A stretch of 64,000 nucleotides of DNA from Mycobacterium sp. URHD0025 (GCF_000426065.1 NZ_KE384491.1:310001-374000); one strand, 5' to 3'; shown: positions 8,355 to 17,562, counted from the first letter of the stretch. The notes: generated by a model from the letters alone, not told the origin. Made by a program: numbers and translations.

Positions 8355-9160
8355 GTAGCCACCTTCTTCTGGGCTTCCTGCTGTCGGAATCCACGCATGG
8401 ATTCGGCCTGCAGCGATGTCCAGATCCGGTTCTGGAGTTCATTGAACCGCGGGGTGGAGACCATGCTCGCGTCACGCTCGTCGGGCAGGTCGATGTCGAC
8501 GACATCGATGATCGAACCCGGCCGGTACGACATCACCCAAACCTGTTGTGAGAGCAGAATCGCCTCGGCGATGTCGTGGGTGACGAACACGATGGTCTGA
8601 TTGGTCCTGGCCCAGATCTGTCTCACCTCGGCGCCGAGAAACAGCCGGGTCTGCTGGTCGAGCGCCGCGAACGGCTCGTCCATCAGCACCACCTCCGGCT
8701 GAACCGCCAAGGTGCGCGCCAGCGCGACGCGTTGCCGCATCCCACCGGAAAGCATGGAGGGGTAGGACTTTTCGAAACCACCGAGACCGACGAGTTCGAT
8801 CGTCTCCCTGGTCCGTTTCCGGCGATCGGCCTTGTCCGTGCCGATCATCTCCATCGCGAACGCCACGTTCTCTTCGACCGTGCGCCACGGCAACGTGGAA
8901 TCCTCCTGGAACACCACACCGATCGAGGGGTCAGGCCCGTTGACCGGCCGCCCGGCGACGCGCACCAGTCCCGTCGACGCCTCCTGCAACCCGGAGATCA
9001 CCGCCAGCAGGGTCGACTTACCGCATCCGCTCGGTCCGACGATGGACACGAAACTGGAATGCGGCACATGCTGTTTGATATCGGCCACTGCCGTCACCTT
9101 GCCGGCCGGTGTATCGAAGACCACCGAGACGTCGTCGATGCGGATACCGTCACGATCCAT
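8351..9160 (-). CDS. ABC transporter ATP-binding protein (SsuB/TauB type)
   Basis: Protein of 269 residues with a complete nucleotide-binding domain: Walker A GPSGCGKST (about residue 41), Q-loop VVFQEDSTLPW, signature LSGGMRQRVALAR, Walker B VVLMDEPFAALD and the H-loop in FVTHDIAEA. It energises import through the two permeases encoded next. The ATG at 9160 is preceded by GAAAGG. The gap of 36 bp to the binding-protein gene and overlapping downstream starts indicate one operon. Confidence 0.95.
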   Translation of the reverse strand: MDRDGIRIDDVSVVFDTPAGKVTAVADIKQHVPHSSFVSIVGPSGCGKSTLLAVISGLQEASTGLVRVAGRPVNGPDPSIGVVFQEDSTLPWRTVEENVAFAMEMIGTDKADRRKRTRETIELVGLGGFEKSYPSMLSGGMRQRVALARTLAVQPEVVLMDEPFAALDQQTRLFLGAEVRQIWARTNQTIVFVTHDIAEAILLSQQVWVMSYRPGSIIDVVDIDLPDERDASMVSTPRFNELQNRIWTSLQAESMRGFRQQEAQKKVAT

Positions 9161-9196
9161 AGGTACGCCTTTCAGAGGTACTGACCCTGGTCAAGC

Positions 9197-10180
9197 TCAG
9201 ATGTCGGTCTGCGCGTCGTCGGGCAGGTACTGCTGATCCAGCGTTGCGGCCCAGTCGATCTGCGCCGGAATCTGACCGGCGCCGACCATCAACTCGGAGA
9301 GGTTCTTGAGACCGTCCGCGTCGACCTTCAGCGAATAACCCTTCGCCAGATCCGGATTACTGGCGAACGCGGACCTCATCACCTGGGGAGTCACCCCCAC
9401 CAGGGGCGCGATCTGGTCGGCGGCCTCATCGGGATTGGCCACCAGCCAATCGTTCAGTCGGTCGGCGACGGTGAAGAACGCACGCACGTTGTCGGGATTC
9501 TGCTGAGCGTAGTCGGCGTTCACGGCCACGAGGTCGGCCGGCAGGTCACCCACCACATCCCTCGAATCGACAAGCACCTCAGCATGTTCCGAAGCCTGTT
9601 TGTCGGCGATGAACGGCTGCATGGCCCAGCCCCCGGTGATCTGGCCGGCTTTGGCGGCAGTCCAGTTGTCACCCATCGGGCCGACCGCTTGCGACTTCAC
9701 ACCGAGCTTGCGCTCAAGTCCCTTGACGATCAGTTCGGTGGAAGAGCCCGCGGAGCTGAAACCGAGGGTGGCGTTCTCCAGTTTCCGGCCGGGAGGCGAG
9801 ATCCATGAGAAGTCGTTGACCTGGAACCAGGGAGCGACCACCTTGAGGTTCGAATTCGGTTGCTGCGCCGCGAGAATCACCGAACTGTTGCCCGCGATCG
9901 CCATATCGGCGTCACCGCTGGTGACCACCCGCAGAGTGTTGCCGCCACCGCCACCGGAATAGAGGTCGACGTTGAGACCTTGTTCCTTGAACCAGCCCTT
10001 GTCGATACCGACCTGCAGTATCGCCATGAACGGCAAGCTGTCGACGCCGGTGGCCGAGATGCTCAGCTTGTCCGCTCCGCCACCTTCCGGGCCTGTCGAT
10101 TCGTCGGCACATGCGGACACTGCCGCGACGAGTGCCACCGCGGTACCCGCCGCGGCGAACACTTTACGAAACCAGGCCAT
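9197..10180 (-). CDS. ABC transporter substrate-binding lipoprotein (SsuA/NMT1 type)
   Basis: Protein of 327 residues. A lipoprotein signal peptide ends in the lipobox VSAC (Cys 24), so the mature protein is anchored outside the membrane. The rest is the periplasmic-binding fold used for nitrate, sulfonate, taurine and thiamine-precursor uptake: GVDSLPFMAILQVGIDKGWF near the start, then SGDADMAIAGNSSVI and LGFSSAGSSTELIVKGL. CGGAGG lies upstream of the ATG. It is the first gene of the long leftward operon and follows a clear sigma-A promoter overlapped by a regulon operator. The ligand cannot be read from sequence; the neighbouring ring-hydroxylating and ring-opening enzymes suggest a heterocyclic acid or amide. 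Confidence 0.92.
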   Translation of the reverse strand: MAWFRKVFAAAGTAVALVAAVSACADESTGPEGGGADKLSISATGVDSLPFMAILQVGIDKGWFKEQGLNVDLYSGGGGGNTLRVVTSGDADMAIAGNSSVILAAQQPNSNLKVVAPWFQVNDFSWISPPGRKLENATLGFSSAGSSTELIVKGLERKLGVKSQAVGPMGDNWTAAKAGQITGGWAMQPFIADKQASEHAEVLVDSRDVVGDLPADLVAVNADYAQQNPDNVRAFFTVADRLNDWLVANPDEAADQIAPLVGVTPQVMRSAFASNPDLAKGYSLKVDADGLKNLSELMVGAGQIPAQIDWAATLDQQYLPDDAQTDI

Positions 10181-10207
10181 GGACGCAAACCTCCGGAGGG
10201 TTGAATA

Positions 10208-10224
10208 TTGGATACACTATACGA
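10208..10224. promoter_or_regulatory. GntR-type operator copy 2 (before the transporter operon)
   Basis: TTGGATACACTATACGA. It covers the -10 hexamer and the expected transcription start of the leftward operon promoter, an arrangement that suits repression by the nearby GntR/FCD protein. It is one of four matching 17-mers. Confidence 0.78.
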
Positions 10225-10244
10225 ATCACTGTGATCTAGGTCAA
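10216..10244 (-). promoter_or_regulatory. Sigma-A-type promoter of the transporter/molybdenum hydroxylase operon
   Basis: On the minus strand TTGACC (10244-10239), a 17-base spacer and TATAGT (10221-10216) form a near-consensus promoter. The start of transcription should fall near 10209, giving a leader of about 30 bases with CGGAGG before the lipoprotein ATG. The -35 overlaps the stop of the small upstream ORF. Confidence 0.7.
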
Positions 10245-10519
10245 CATTTTGGACCATTGTGAGCGGCGCCGCCACTCGTCCAGAACCGGGACAGTTCGAG
10301 GCCGACAGCCACCCCGATCAGCGCCGCCGCCGTGGTGAACCTCGTCCCCGAAGGTCGAGGTACCGCTGGGGCCACCGTGCCCACGAGGACCGGCTCCCCA
10401 CTTTGGACGGCCGCAACCGAAATGCCGTCGGCCGCAGTCAGTTTCCGGTTCAGCGGTGGCGGAGCGCCCGGCACCGCACTTCCCGGCGCGGGAAACTCAC
10501 CGACGGGGCGCTCAGCCAC
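10241..10519 (-). CDS. Small putative tail-anchored membrane protein, unknown function
   Basis: Possible gene of 92 residues. It begins at GTG 10519 inside the last codons of the flavin-enzyme gene (8-base overlap) and ends at 10241, just before the operon promoter. The first 60 residues are Pro/Ala-rich and polar. The C-terminus has one hydrophobic segment, FTTAAALIGVAVGLELSRFW, then a short polar tail. The segment resembles the membrane tail of the CoxG-like protein nearby (LTTLAGIALGLAIGRM). Codon third positions are GC-rich, as in neighbouring genes. I do not recognise a family. The tight overlap with the upstream gene is the best argument that it is real. Confidence 0.45.
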   Translation of the reverse strand: MAERPVGEFPAPGSAVPGAPPPLNRKLTAADGISVAAVQSGEPVLVGTVAPAVPRPSGTRFTTAAALIGVAVGLELSRFWTSGGAAHNGPKC

Positions 10520-11507
10520 GGCCGTCGACGATGTCCGCGAAGGTACGAATGGTCGGCGCCCGGCTCTCCCCCGGGGCCACGAACGGCACGATCGAAACCT
10601 GGTCGACACCAAGAGCTTCGATCTCTTTGAGACGCTGCGCGCATTCGTCCGCGGTCCCGGCCAGCGCAAACAGGTCCACCAGTTCGTCGGGCACCAGGTC
10701 GGCGTGCGAGGCCTCGGGGTTCATGTGCTGGTAGTAGTCGTAGGAGTCGCGGATCCGATCGATGGCCTTCTCCAGAGCGGGCTCCACCTTGGCAGGAAGC
10801 GGCCGGATCGCCACGCGCGACACGTGCGCACGCACCAGATCCCGTGCCTTGGTCCGATCGTCGTCGATGGCGGTCGGTGTCCACAGCACGATATGGATGT
10901 CATCGAGGGAACGACCACTCTCGGCCGCGCCGGCTTCGATCGTCCGCAACGCCGCCTCGATGAAGTGGGGGGCAGTGCCGACCAGCACGATGACGCCATC
11001 GGCAATGCGGCCCGACATTCGCAGGATCTTCGGGGCGGAAGCCGCGATGTAGATCGGAACGTCCATCGGCTTGGTCAGGTAGTTGAGGTGGTATTCGGCA
11101 CCGCTGGACGGCTCCACCACCTTCTCTCCCCTGAACAACGCGCGAAGCTCGCGGATCGACTCTTCGAGTTCCGCCAGCTTGAGCGGCTTGAGACCCATTG
11201 TCCGCAAAGATGAGTCGCCGGTGCCGATGCCCAATGCCACCCGGCCGCCGGTGTACTCGGCCAGCGTTGCCCACGTCGAGGCCAGCAGAGATTGGTGACG
11301 TGTCACCGCGTTGGTGACACCGGTGCCGAAGATGATGCGTTCGGTTCCGACGGCCGCGGCCCCCATGACGGTGGAGGACTCCCGCCAGATGTTCTGCGAA
11401 TCCCCGAACCACACGTTGTCGTAGCCGAGCGATTCACTCAATCGCACGTATTCGCACATCGTGCCCACCGGTTCGGTCGGAAACAGACCGACTCCCTTAC
11501 TCAGCAC
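10512..11507 (-). CDS. Luciferase-like (LLM) flavin-dependent oxidoreductase
   Basis: Protein of 331 residues of the bacterial luciferase-like superfamily, which includes F420- and FMN-dependent enzymes. Typical segments are YVRLSESLGYDNVWFGDS, IIFGTGVTNAVTRHQSLLA, GGRVALGIGTGDSS, VPIYIAASAPKILRMSG and ADGVIVLVG, with a C-terminal LAGTADECAQRLKE helix. The pattern is closer to F420-dependent LLM enzymes of mycobacteria than to two-component monooxygenases, but the cofactor cannot be fixed by eye. GTG 11507 is preceded by AGGAGG. A perfect copy of the regulon operator lies just upstream, shared with the divergent CoxG-like gene. Ring reduction or oxygenation in the same pathway is a reasonable inference. 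Confidence 0.9.
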   Translation of the reverse strand: MLSKGVGLFPTEPVGTMCEYVRLSESLGYDNVWFGDSQNIWRESSTVMGAAAVGTERIIFGTGVTNAVTRHQSLLASTWATLAEYTGGRVALGIGTGDSSLRTMGLKPLKLAELEESIRELRALFRGEKVVEPSSGAEYHLNYLTKPMDVPIYIAASAPKILRMSGRIADGVIVLVGTAPHFIEAALRTIEAGAAESGRSLDDIHIVLWTPTAIDDDRTKARDLVRAHVSRVAIRPLPAKVEPALEKAIDRIRDSYDYYQHMNPEASHADLVPDELVDLFALAGTADECAQRLKEIEALGVDQVSIVPFVAPGESRAPTIRTFADIVDGRG

Positions 11508-11527
11508 TATCGACCTCCTGGGCGACG

Positions 11528-11544
11528 TTGGATATCGTATCCAA
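11528..11544. promoter_or_regulatory. GntR-type operator copy 3 (perfect palindrome between divergent genes)
   Basis: TTGGATATCGTATCCAA, two 7-base arms in perfect inverted symmetry around TCG. It lies 20 bp before the flavin-enzyme start and 59 bp before the CoxG-like gene, so one protein could control both. It is the best-preserved of the four copies and defines the consensus. Confidence 0.8.
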
Positions 11545-11603
11545 TCGTAGGTCGGGCCTCCGGGAGGCACAACCGCAACGCGGAATTGAGGAGACAGAAC
11601 CCC

Positions 11604-12203
11604 ATGCAGCTGATCAACGAGTTCTCCGTCGATGCCCCATTGGACATCGCCTGGGCGGTGCTGACCGACGTACCCCGTGTGGTCGAGTGCATCCCCGGTG
11701 CAGCACTCGAAAGCCACGACGGCGGCAACGATTACCGCGCCAACGTCGCCGTCAAGGTGGGGCCGGTCGGACTCACGCTCTCCGGCACGGCGACCGTGAT
11801 CCGCCGCGACGACAGCGCGCACGAGATGGTGGTCCGCGGGCGGGCCCGCGACCGGAAGGGCAATGGCTCGGCCGAGGCCACCGTCACCATGTCGGCCTGC
11901 GAACGGGGCGCACAGACCGAAGTCACGGTACGCACCGACCTCGAACTCGGCGGCCGCATCGCACAGTTCGGCAGCGGTGTCATCTCTCAGGTCAGCAACC
12001 GCATCATCGGGCAGTTCGTCCGCAAGCTCAACACGATGATCGTCGGGCCAGACGGTGCCCAAGATGCGCAGGTTGCCGAGGCGATCGTGGCACGACAACC
12101 AGCCGAGTCCACCGAAAATGACTGGCTTTCAATCTTGTTGACCACATTGGCCGGGATCGCGCTGGGCCTGGCGATCGGACGCATGGCTCAGCGACCGGCC
12201 TGA
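11604..12203 (+). CDS. CoxG-like SRPBCC protein with C-terminal membrane anchor
   Basis: Protein of 199 residues. Residues 1-150 form a CoxG/SRPBCC domain: INEFSVDAPLDIAWAVLTD, RVVECIPGAALES, ANVAVKVGPVGLTLSGTATV and a C-terminal helix with GSGVISQVSNRIIGQFVRKL. The last 25 residues contain one membrane segment (LTTLAGIALGLAIG). In CO-dehydrogenase clusters CoxG recruits the molybdenum enzyme to the membrane, and CoxG-like proteins accompany many other molybdenum hydroxylases. GAGGAG precedes the ATG. The gene is divergent from the flavin-enzyme gene across the perfect operator, and its stop directly abuts that of the convergent RidA gene. Confidence 0.88.
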   Translation: MQLINEFSVDAPLDIAWAVLTDVPRVVECIPGAALESHDGGNDYRANVAVKVGPVGLTLSGTATVIRRDDSAHEMVVRGRARDRKGNGSAEATVTMSACERGAQTEVTVRTDLELGGRIAQFGSGVISQVSNRIIGQFVRKLNTMIVGPDGAQDAQVAEAIVARQPAESTENDWLSILLTTLAGIALGLAIGRMAQRPA

Positions 12204-12665
12204 TCAGTCGCGCACGGTGGCGACGAGCTCGAGTTCCACACACGCGCCGCCGGGTAACGATGCGACTCCGATGGCCGTGCGGGCGTGCGCACCACGCTCT
12301 TCACCGAACACATCGAGCAACAGTTCGGACGCTCCATCGATCACGCGGGGGTGGGAATCGAAATCAGAAGCGGCGCGCACATATCCACGCAGATGCACCA
12401 GACCGGCGATCGAATCCAGTCCCGCGGCCGCATCCAGTGCCGACACGAGATTCAGGGCAGCCAAGCGCGCCTGCGCCGTTGCCTGCGCGGAAGTCACGCC
12501 GTCACCCACCACGCCGACCGCGCCCGGGTCGTCCGGACGCCGTGCGGTGGTTCCCGAAATCCACAGTTGGTTTCCACACCGACGGCTCGGAAAGTAGGCA
12601 CCTTTGGGCTCCACCGCAGCCGGAAGCTCGATTCCCAAGGCAGCCAAGCGTTCCCAGGGCGTCAC
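12204..12665 (-). CDS. RidA/YjgF-family protein (enamine/imine deaminase-like)
   Basis: Protein of 153 residues of the Rid superfamily. The N-terminal region has QLWISGTTARRP and the C-terminal region RTAIGVASLPGGACVELELVATV. The Arg of RTAIGVASLP fits the conserved substrate-carboxylate-binding Arg of RidA enzymes. Family members hydrolyse reactive enamines or imines to keto compounds and ammonia, and specialised Rid proteins occur in pathways for nitrogen heterocycles. It starts at GTG 12665, whose GTGA overlaps the stop of the GntR gene, so it is co-transcribed with the regulator. An enamine released by ring opening is a plausible substrate. Confidence 0.88.
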   Translation of the reverse strand: MTPWERLAALGIELPAAVEPKGAYFPSRRCGNQLWISGTTARRPDDPGAVGVVGDGVTSAQATAQARLAALNLVSALDAAAGLDSIAGLVHLRGYVRAASDFDSHPRVIDGASELLLDVFGEERGAHARTAIGVASLPGGACVELELVATVRD

Positions 12666-13387
12666 TCTCCGGAGTCCCGGTTACCGAACACGGTGCGCAG
12701 ATGGTCGATGGCATGAACGCGATGCTGGTGGTTCAAGGCGACCACGCGTTCGAGGTCGCGCGCCGCCATTGCTTCGACCAACAGCACATGCTCGCTGTTG
12801 ACTTGCTCCAAATCCATCAGATGCGCGTACATCGGGCGATACGCATCGGCGGTGTTCCACAGCTGGGTGACGATGCGCTTGGTGCGCGCCATCCGACTGG
12901 CCTCGAAGGACAGGAAGTGAAACCTACGGTTGGCCAGCCCGACCTCGATCAGGTCACCGTCCGCGGCAGCCCGGTCCATCACGGACATCTGCTCGCGCAT
13001 GGCATCGATCAGCTCATCGGTGACCGCAGGCATCGCATCGCGGATGAGCTCGGCCTCGAGGATGTCGCGAATCCGGAACACCTCGACGAGTTCGTCCAGC
13101 CCGAGTTGGGCGACGCGGTACCCGCTGTGTGGCACATAGGTGATGTATTCCTCGGCCTCAAGCGTTTTCAGGGCCTCGCGAACCGGAATGCGCGACATGC
13201 CGAATTGCTCGGCCAGGCTCTCCTGGACGATCCAGCTGCCGGGCGCGAGTTTGCCGCTGGTGATGTCACGTCGGAGTGCTTCCGCCACCGCCTGCTGAGC
13301 GGTTTTGGGCCGGACGAAATCCGACCGCGTGCTCGTGGCGGCGTCGGACGCTGCGGCTGCACGCCGGGTGACTGTTCGCGGTGGCAT
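12662..13387 (-). CDS. GntR-family transcriptional regulator, FCD subfamily
   Basis: Protein of 241 residues. A basic N-terminal tail is followed by the winged helix (about residues 28-95: AVAEALRRDITSGKLAPG, ESLAEQFGMSRIPVREALK, LEAEEYI). An all-helical FCD domain then has candidate metal ligands in RIRDILEAELI, NRRFHF and the His-rich NHQHRVHAIDHL. FCD regulators bind carboxylic acids or sugar acids with a metal ion and usually repress catabolic genes. Copy 4 of the operator lies 21 bp upstream, indicating autoregulation, and three more copies precede the surrounding catabolic genes. RidA is encoded next on the same transcript. Confidence 0.93.
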   Translation of the reverse strand: MPPRTVTRRAAAASDAATSTRSDFVRPKTAQQAVAEALRRDITSGKLAPGSWIVQESLAEQFGMSRIPVREALKTLEAEEYITYVPHSGYRVAQLGLDELVEVFRIRDILEAELIRDAMPAVTDELIDAMREQMSVMDRAAADGDLIEVGLANRRFHFLSFEASRMARTKRIVTQLWNTADAYRPMYAHLMDLEQVNSEHVLLVEAMAARDLERVVALNHQHRVHAIDHLRTVFGNRDSGE

Positions 13388-13408
13388 CGGGTCTCGCTTT
13401 CGCTAATA

Positions 13409-13425
13409 TTGGATACTCTATGCGA
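13409..13425. promoter_or_regulatory. GntR-type operator copy 4 (before the regulator itself)
   Basis: TTGGATACTCTATGCGA, preceded by AATA as in copy 2. The right arm is the least conserved. It lies 21 bp upstream of the GntR start and overlaps TAGAGT, a possible -10 on the minus strand, consistent with negative autoregulation. Confidence 0.7.
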
Positions 13426-13482
13426 TCAGCGCGTCGCAATGCCAGATTCGGGGTGAGATGCCGGCGCGCCGCCCTCAGTGCC

Positions 13483-14256
13483 TCAGATCAATTCGATGGC
13501 TTCGGCGATCGACGGCAGCACCCGGCTCGGCCGGAACGGATATCGCTCGATGTCGTCGACCGATGTCGACCCGGTGAGCACCAGGATGGTGTCCAACCCG
13601 GCCTCGATCCCCGCCACCACATCGGTGTCCATCCGGTCCCCGACCATCACGGTGGTCTCCGAGTGTGCCTGGATGCGATTGAGCGCGCTGCGGAACATCA
13701 TCGGATTGGGTTTGCCGACGAAATACGGGTCACGTCCGGTGGCCTTCGTGATCATCGCGGCCACCGATCCGGTCGCCGGCAGAGGGCCTTCCGCCGACGG
13801 TCCCGACACGTCGGGGTTGGTGGCGATGAACCGTGCTCCGCGGAGGATCAGCCGGACGGCTTTGGTGATCGCCTCGAATGAATAGGTGCGGGTCTCCCCC
13901 AGCACCACGTAATCCGGATCGATGTCGGTCAATGTGTAGCCGGCCTCGTGCAGCGCGGTGGTGAGCCCGGCCTCACCGATCACATACGCCGAACCGCCCG
14001 GCTGCTGATCGCGCAGGAACGCCGCCGTGGCCAGGGCCGACGTCCAGATCGACGCCTCGGGTACCAGCAATCCCGAACGCGCCAGCCGGGCGGCCAGATC
14101 GCGCGGCGTGAAGATCGAGTTGTTGGTCAGCACCAGGAATGGCCGTTCCTTGTCGGCCAGGGTCTGCAGGAATTCAGCGGCTCCCGGGAGCGCGTGTTCT
14201 TCGCGCACCAGGACGCCGTCCATGTCGGTTAGCCAGCACTGGGCAGGTGAACGCAC
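13483..14256 (-). CDS. HAD-superfamily hydrolase, NagD-like (subfamily IIA)
   Basis: Protein of 257 residues with all HAD motifs: I LTDMDGVLV (nucleophile Asp 10), II VLTNN, III Lys in FVGKPNPMMF, and IV MVGDRMDTDVVAGIEAG. The C2-type cap between motifs II and III places it in the NagD/4-nitrophenylphosphatase group, which hydrolyses phosphate from small metabolites. It starts at GTG 14256. It lies 95 bp behind the GntR regulator and has no operator of its own, so membership of the catabolic pathway is doubtful. Confidence 0.88.
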   Translation of the reverse strand: MRSPAQCWLTDMDGVLVREEHALPGAAEFLQTLADKERPFLVLTNNSIFTPRDLAARLARSGLLVPEASIWTSALATAAFLRDQQPGGSAYVIGEAGLTTALHEAGYTLTDIDPDYVVLGETRTYSFEAITKAVRLILRGARFIATNPDVSGPSAEGPLPATGSVAAMITKATGRDPYFVGKPNPMMFRSALNRIQAHSETTVMVGDRMDTDVVAGIEAGLDTILVLTGSTSVDDIERYPFRPSRVLPSIAEAIELI

Positions 14257-14305
14257 CCGTCCAGTGTCTCAACCCGATGCAAGGACGGGCGTCAAGTCCG
14301 TACAC

Positions 14306-14361
14306 CGAGATTGAACTGAGGGACAGATTTCTCGCGATTCTTGTCCCTGAGGGCAATCTCG
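14306..14361 (+). repeat. 56-bp hairpin element, copy A
   Basis: Arms CGAGATTG...GAGGGACA and TGTCCCTGAGGGCAATCTCG pair around a 15-base AT-richer loop. Compared with the reverse complement of copy B, 46 of 56 positions agree by my count, including the loop GATTTCTCG. Confidence 0.7.
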
Positions 14362-14591
14362 ATGACGACAGGCGCGCTGAACGTCGGCCATGGGCCGGCG
14401 CCGTTGCCACGTGCTACATCACCGGGACACGCCATCGGGGTCGACGGCGGCATATACATCTGAGCCGGTCAAGCGATCGTCGATGGCAACAGCGAACATT
14501 GACGGCACTGAGAAGACCCCCGGTGAGATCGCGCATTGCGCCTCCTGATCATGAGAGCGCAGTCATGAGCATGAGACTCGGTACCGCATAA

Positions 14592-14647
14592 CGAAATTGC
14601 GCTCAGGAACAAGAATCACGAGAAATTCGTCCCTGAGCGCAATTTCG
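14592..14647 (-). repeat. 56-bp hairpin element, copy B (inverted relative to copy A)
   Basis: The outer arms CGAAATTGCGCTCAGG and CCTGAGCGCAATTTCG are a perfect 16-bp inverted repeat. It ends 13 bp before the stop codon of the leftward aminotransferase gene, so it could act as a transcription terminator for that gene. Confidence 0.7.
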
Positions 14648-14660
14648 ATGGAGAAAGACG

Positions 14661-16046
14661 CTAAACCGCGTGCTGATCCGCGACGTCGAGTGCCTTGTCC
14701 AGGATCGCCAGACCTTCGCGCGCCTCTTCTGCGGTGACGTTGCACGGCGGCACCACGTGGATGCGGTTGAAGTTGGCGAACGGCAGCAGGCCGTTGGCCT
14801 TGCACGCACCGACGACGGCGTTCATCGCCGGGCTCGAGCCGCCGTAGGGCGCCAGCGGCTCCCGGGTCTGCTGGTCGGCGACCAGTTCGACGGCCCAGAA
14901 CACACCGGCACCGCGGACTTCACCGACGCTGCGGTGCTTGGCAGCCAGCTCGGCCAGCCCCGGGGCCAGAACCTCGGCGCCGATCGTGGCCGCGTTCTCG
15001 ACCATGCCTTCGTCGGCCATCGCGTTGATGGTGGCCACGGCGGCCGCGGTGGCCAGCGGATGCCCGGAGTAGGTCAGCCCACCCGGGTAGGCCCGATGCG
15101 CGAACGTCTCGTAGATCTGCGGGCTGATCGCCACACCACCGAGCGGCACGTATCCGGAGTTCACGCCCTTGGCGAAGGTGAGCAGATCGGGCACCACATC
15201 GAAATGGTCGATCGAGAACCACTTTCCGCTGCGCCCGAATCCCGCCATCACCTCGTCGGCGATGAACACGATGCCGTGCCGGTCGCAGATCTCCCGCACC
15301 CCGGCCATGTATCCGGGCGGCGGCACCATGATGCCGGCGGTGCCCGGAATCGACTCCAGGATGATCGCGGCGATGGTGGACGGGCCCTCCATCTGAATCA
15401 GCTTGTCGAGGTACTCCAGCGCGCGCTGGGATTCCTGTTCCTCGGTCTCGGCGTAGAACGACGAGCGATACAGAAACGGTCCATTGAAGTGCACGATGCC
15501 GGCGTTGCCGCGATCGTTGGGCCAGCGCCGCGGGTCACCGGTCAGGTTGATCGCCGTGTCGGTACCGCCGTGGTACGCGCGGTAGCGGGACAGCACCTTG
15601 TAGCGGCCGGTGTGCAGTCGCGCCATCCGCACCGCGTGCTCGACGGCGTCGGCACCGCCGTTGGTGAAGAACACCTTGTTCAGGTCACCGGGGGTGCGCT
15701 CGGCGATCAGCCGGGCCGCCTCCGAGCGTGCCGCGTTGGCGTACTGCGGAGCCACCGTGCACAGCTTGGCGGCCTGTTCGGCAATGGCGGCAACAACTTT
15801 GGGGTGCTGGTGGCCGATGTTGGTGTTGACCAGCTGGCAGGAGAAGTCCAGCAACCGGTTACCGTCACCGTCCCACACGTAGGAACCCTCGGCGGCGGTG
15901 ATGGTCATCGGCGAGATCTCCTCCTGCGCCGACCAGGAGTGGAACACGTGTGCGCGGTCGAGTTCGTAGGCCCGCGCGGCCTCGGCCTTGGCCGCCTCGA
16001 CGGTCAACCCGTTGGGCAGCACGGAGGACTCTTGAGTCACAGTCAT
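14661..16046 (-). CDS. Class III PLP-dependent aminotransferase (beta-alanine/GABA type)
   Basis: Protein of 461 residues. Class III features are present: GDGNRLLDFSCQLVNTNIGH, FFTNGGADAVEHAVRMAR, SRYRAYHGGT, VFIADEVMAGFGRSG with the PLP-binding Asp, and the Schiff-base Lys in LLTFAKGVNSGYVPLG. These enzymes transaminate omega-amino acids such as beta-alanine, beta-aminoisobutyrate or 4-aminobutyrate. The gene starts 13 bp after mmsA, so the pair would convert an omega-amino acid to a semialdehyde and then to acyl-CoA. The start at ATG 16046 matches family length; the longer frame upstream lies inside mmsA. Confidence 0.9.
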   Translation of the reverse strand: MTVTQESSVLPNGLTVEAAKAEAARAYELDRAHVFHSWSAQEEISPMTITAAEGSYVWDGDGNRLLDFSCQLVNTNIGHQHPKVVAAIAEQAAKLCTVAPQYANAARSEAARLIAERTPGDLNKVFFTNGGADAVEHAVRMARLHTGRYKVLSRYRAYHGGTDTAINLTGDPRRWPNDRGNAGIVHFNGPFLYRSSFYAETEEQESQRALEYLDKLIQMEGPSTIAAIILESIPGTAGIMVPPPGYMAGVREICDRHGIVFIADEVMAGFGRSGKWFSIDHFDVVPDLLTFAKGVNSGYVPLGGVAISPQIYETFAHRAYPGGLTYSGHPLATAAAVATINAMADEGMVENAATIGAEVLAPGLAELAAKHRSVGEVRGAGVFWAVELVADQQTREPLAPYGGSSPAMNAVVGACKANGLLPFANFNRIHVVPPCNVTAEEAREGLAILDKALDVADQHAV

Positions 16047-16059
16047 GAGTGGAATTCTC

Positions 16060-17562
<1,503 letters not shown>

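Larger units (their letters stand above)
14257..14660. other. Intergenic region holding two related hairpin elements
   Basis: There is no convincing coding frame in these 404 bases. Two 56-bp near-palindromes (14306-14361 and 14592-14647) lie in opposite orientation and bracket about 230 bp. The enclosed DNA has a TGATCA-centred dyad but no gene or clear promoter that I can see. Confidence 0.6.
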
